From positions 2,728,001-2,792,000 of the forward strand of contig CP006667.1 in assembly GCA_000471925.1 (NCBI GenBank): a stretch of 64,000 nucleotides of DNA, in the 5' to 3' direction. Each line of letters opens with the position of its first letter. Position 1 is the stretch's first letter. The notes beneath the pieces were generated by a model that made no database searches, was not told the DNA's origin, and saw nothing but the letters and a program-made list of their open reading frames with translations. The DNA is from Ralstonia pickettii DTP0602. Lineage in GTDB: Bacteria > Pseudomonadota > Gammaproteobacteria > Burkholderiales > Burkholderiaceae. Of the stretch, positions 63,411 to 64,000 are shown one piece after another. The translations under genes were made by a program, and so were the position numbers.

Positions 63411-64000
63411 TCAGACTTCCTCATACAACGGCAGCGTCAGGAACTCGGCAAAATCCTCCGACGTAGACATCTGCTCAAAAATCTCGGCAGCCCGGTCATA
63501 CGTCTTGGTATCGCCACCAACCAGTTCCTTCACCTTGGCCAGCTCTTCCGGAATCAGCTTGCGCACCAGCTCAGCCGTCACCTTGGTGCCGTCTTCCAGC
63601 TTGCCCTTCGGCGACCGAATCCACTGCCACACCTGCGAGCGCGAAATCTCGGCGGTGGCGGCGTCTTCCATCAGGTTGTGGATCGGCACGCAACCGTTGC
63701 CGTCCAGCCAGGCGCCCAGGTAGTGGATGCCGACGTTGATGTTCATGCGCAGGCCGTGCTCGGTAATCGGCGTTTCCGGCTTGAAGTCGAGCAGGTCCGC
63801 GCCCTTCACCTGCACGTCCGGGCGTTGCTTCTCGAACTGGTTGGGCTTGTCGCCCAGCACCGCGACGAATTCCTTCATCGCCGGCTCGACCAGGCCCGGG
63901 TGGGCCACCCAGCCGCCGTCGTAGCCGTCGGTGGCATCGCGGCGCTTGTCGCTGATGATGCCTTCCATGGCGATGGCGTTCTTCTCCGGATCGTTCTTGA
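63411..64000 (-). CDS. aceB: Malate synthase A, C-terminal part (runs off window)
   Basis: The last 196 residues of a malate synthase of the AceB type; the frame is open past the right edge. Visible landmarks: MEGIISDKRRDATDGYDGGWVAHPG (in part), the GLRMNINVGIHYLGAWLDGNGCVPIHNLMEDAATAEISRSQVWQW core (in part) with catalytic Asp upstream of the window edge, and the family C-terminus SEDFAEFLTLPLYEEV (in part). Condenses glyoxylate with acetyl-CoA in the glyoxylate cycle. Confidence 0.95.
   Translation of the reverse strand, partial: KNDPEKNAIAMEGIISDKRRDATDGYDGGWVAHPGLVEPAMKEFVAVLGDKPNQFEKQRPDVQVKGADLLDFKPETPITEHGLRMNINVGIHYLGAWLDGNGCVPIHNLMEDAATAEISRSQVWQWIRSPKGKLEDGTKVTAELVRKLIPEELAKVKELVGGDTKTYDRAAEIFEQMSTSEDFAEFLTLPLYEEV

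Overview
The window is GC-rich, densely coded bacterial DNA whose gene families (cyoABCD-type bo3 oxidase, many LysR regulators, DUF934 and IorAB proteins, a PotABCD-type importer, malate synthase A) fit a beta-proteobacterium of the Burkholderiales, most likely Cupriavidus or a close relative. That assignment is an inference from gene content and style; no rRNA gene is present. I saw no tRNA, rRNA or CRISPR. One decayed IS110-type transposase, one LysR fragment and one duplicated junction are the only signs of rearrangement.

Layout. 1-1419: the 5' two-fifths or so of a zinc-ribbon/class III cyclase/AAA ATPase gene that runs off the left edge; a full paralogue lies at 49195-52662. 2106-5681: a lipoprotein, a SnoaL-like protein, a PhnD-like binding protein and a fatty-acid desaturase. 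5871-13720: a MocR-type regulator divergent from cyoABCD, which is followed directly by a sirohaem nitrite/sulfite reductase and a DUF934 protein. 13787-23192: a LysR regulator divergent from a ten-gene catabolic operon (PotD/A/B/C-like importer, DadA-like oxidase, HcnA/B/C-like dehydrogenase, RidA), probably for an opine, a D-amino acid or a related secondary amine. 23262-25584: a YihY-type membrane protein, a small Pro/Gln-rich secreted protein and the IS110 remnant.

25706-32107 is the most interesting locus: GntR regulator, ferredoxin reductase, [2Fe-2S] ferredoxin, glutamine-synthetase-like ligase and a single-subunit Rieske oxygenase on the minus strand, with a PuuD-like gamma-glutamyl hydrolase divergent on the plus strand. 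Together they can be read as activation of an amine by gamma-glutamylation, oxygenation by a three-component Rieske system and release by hydrolysis. CTGCATAC-type palindromes lie in front of the oxygenase, hydrolase and GntR genes and are probably the operators.

32551-39173: a small TDGA-repeat secreted protein, an OmpR-type two-component system, an AspT-like transporter, a D-2-hydroxyacid dehydrogenase and a LysR regulator. 39372-45654: an RND efflux operon (TDGA-repeat protein, MFP, HAE1 pump, outer-membrane factor). 46084-49121: old-yellow enzyme, luciferase-like monooxygenase and LysR. 52864-60192: cupin, AhpD-like and DUF417 genes, a copper-radical-oxidase-like protein flanked by a duplicated gene junction, DoxX and an IorAB-type molybdenum dehydrogenase. 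60566-62911: an SbmA/BacA-type ABC transporter convergent with an LRAT-like protein. 63411-64000: the 3' end of malate synthase A.
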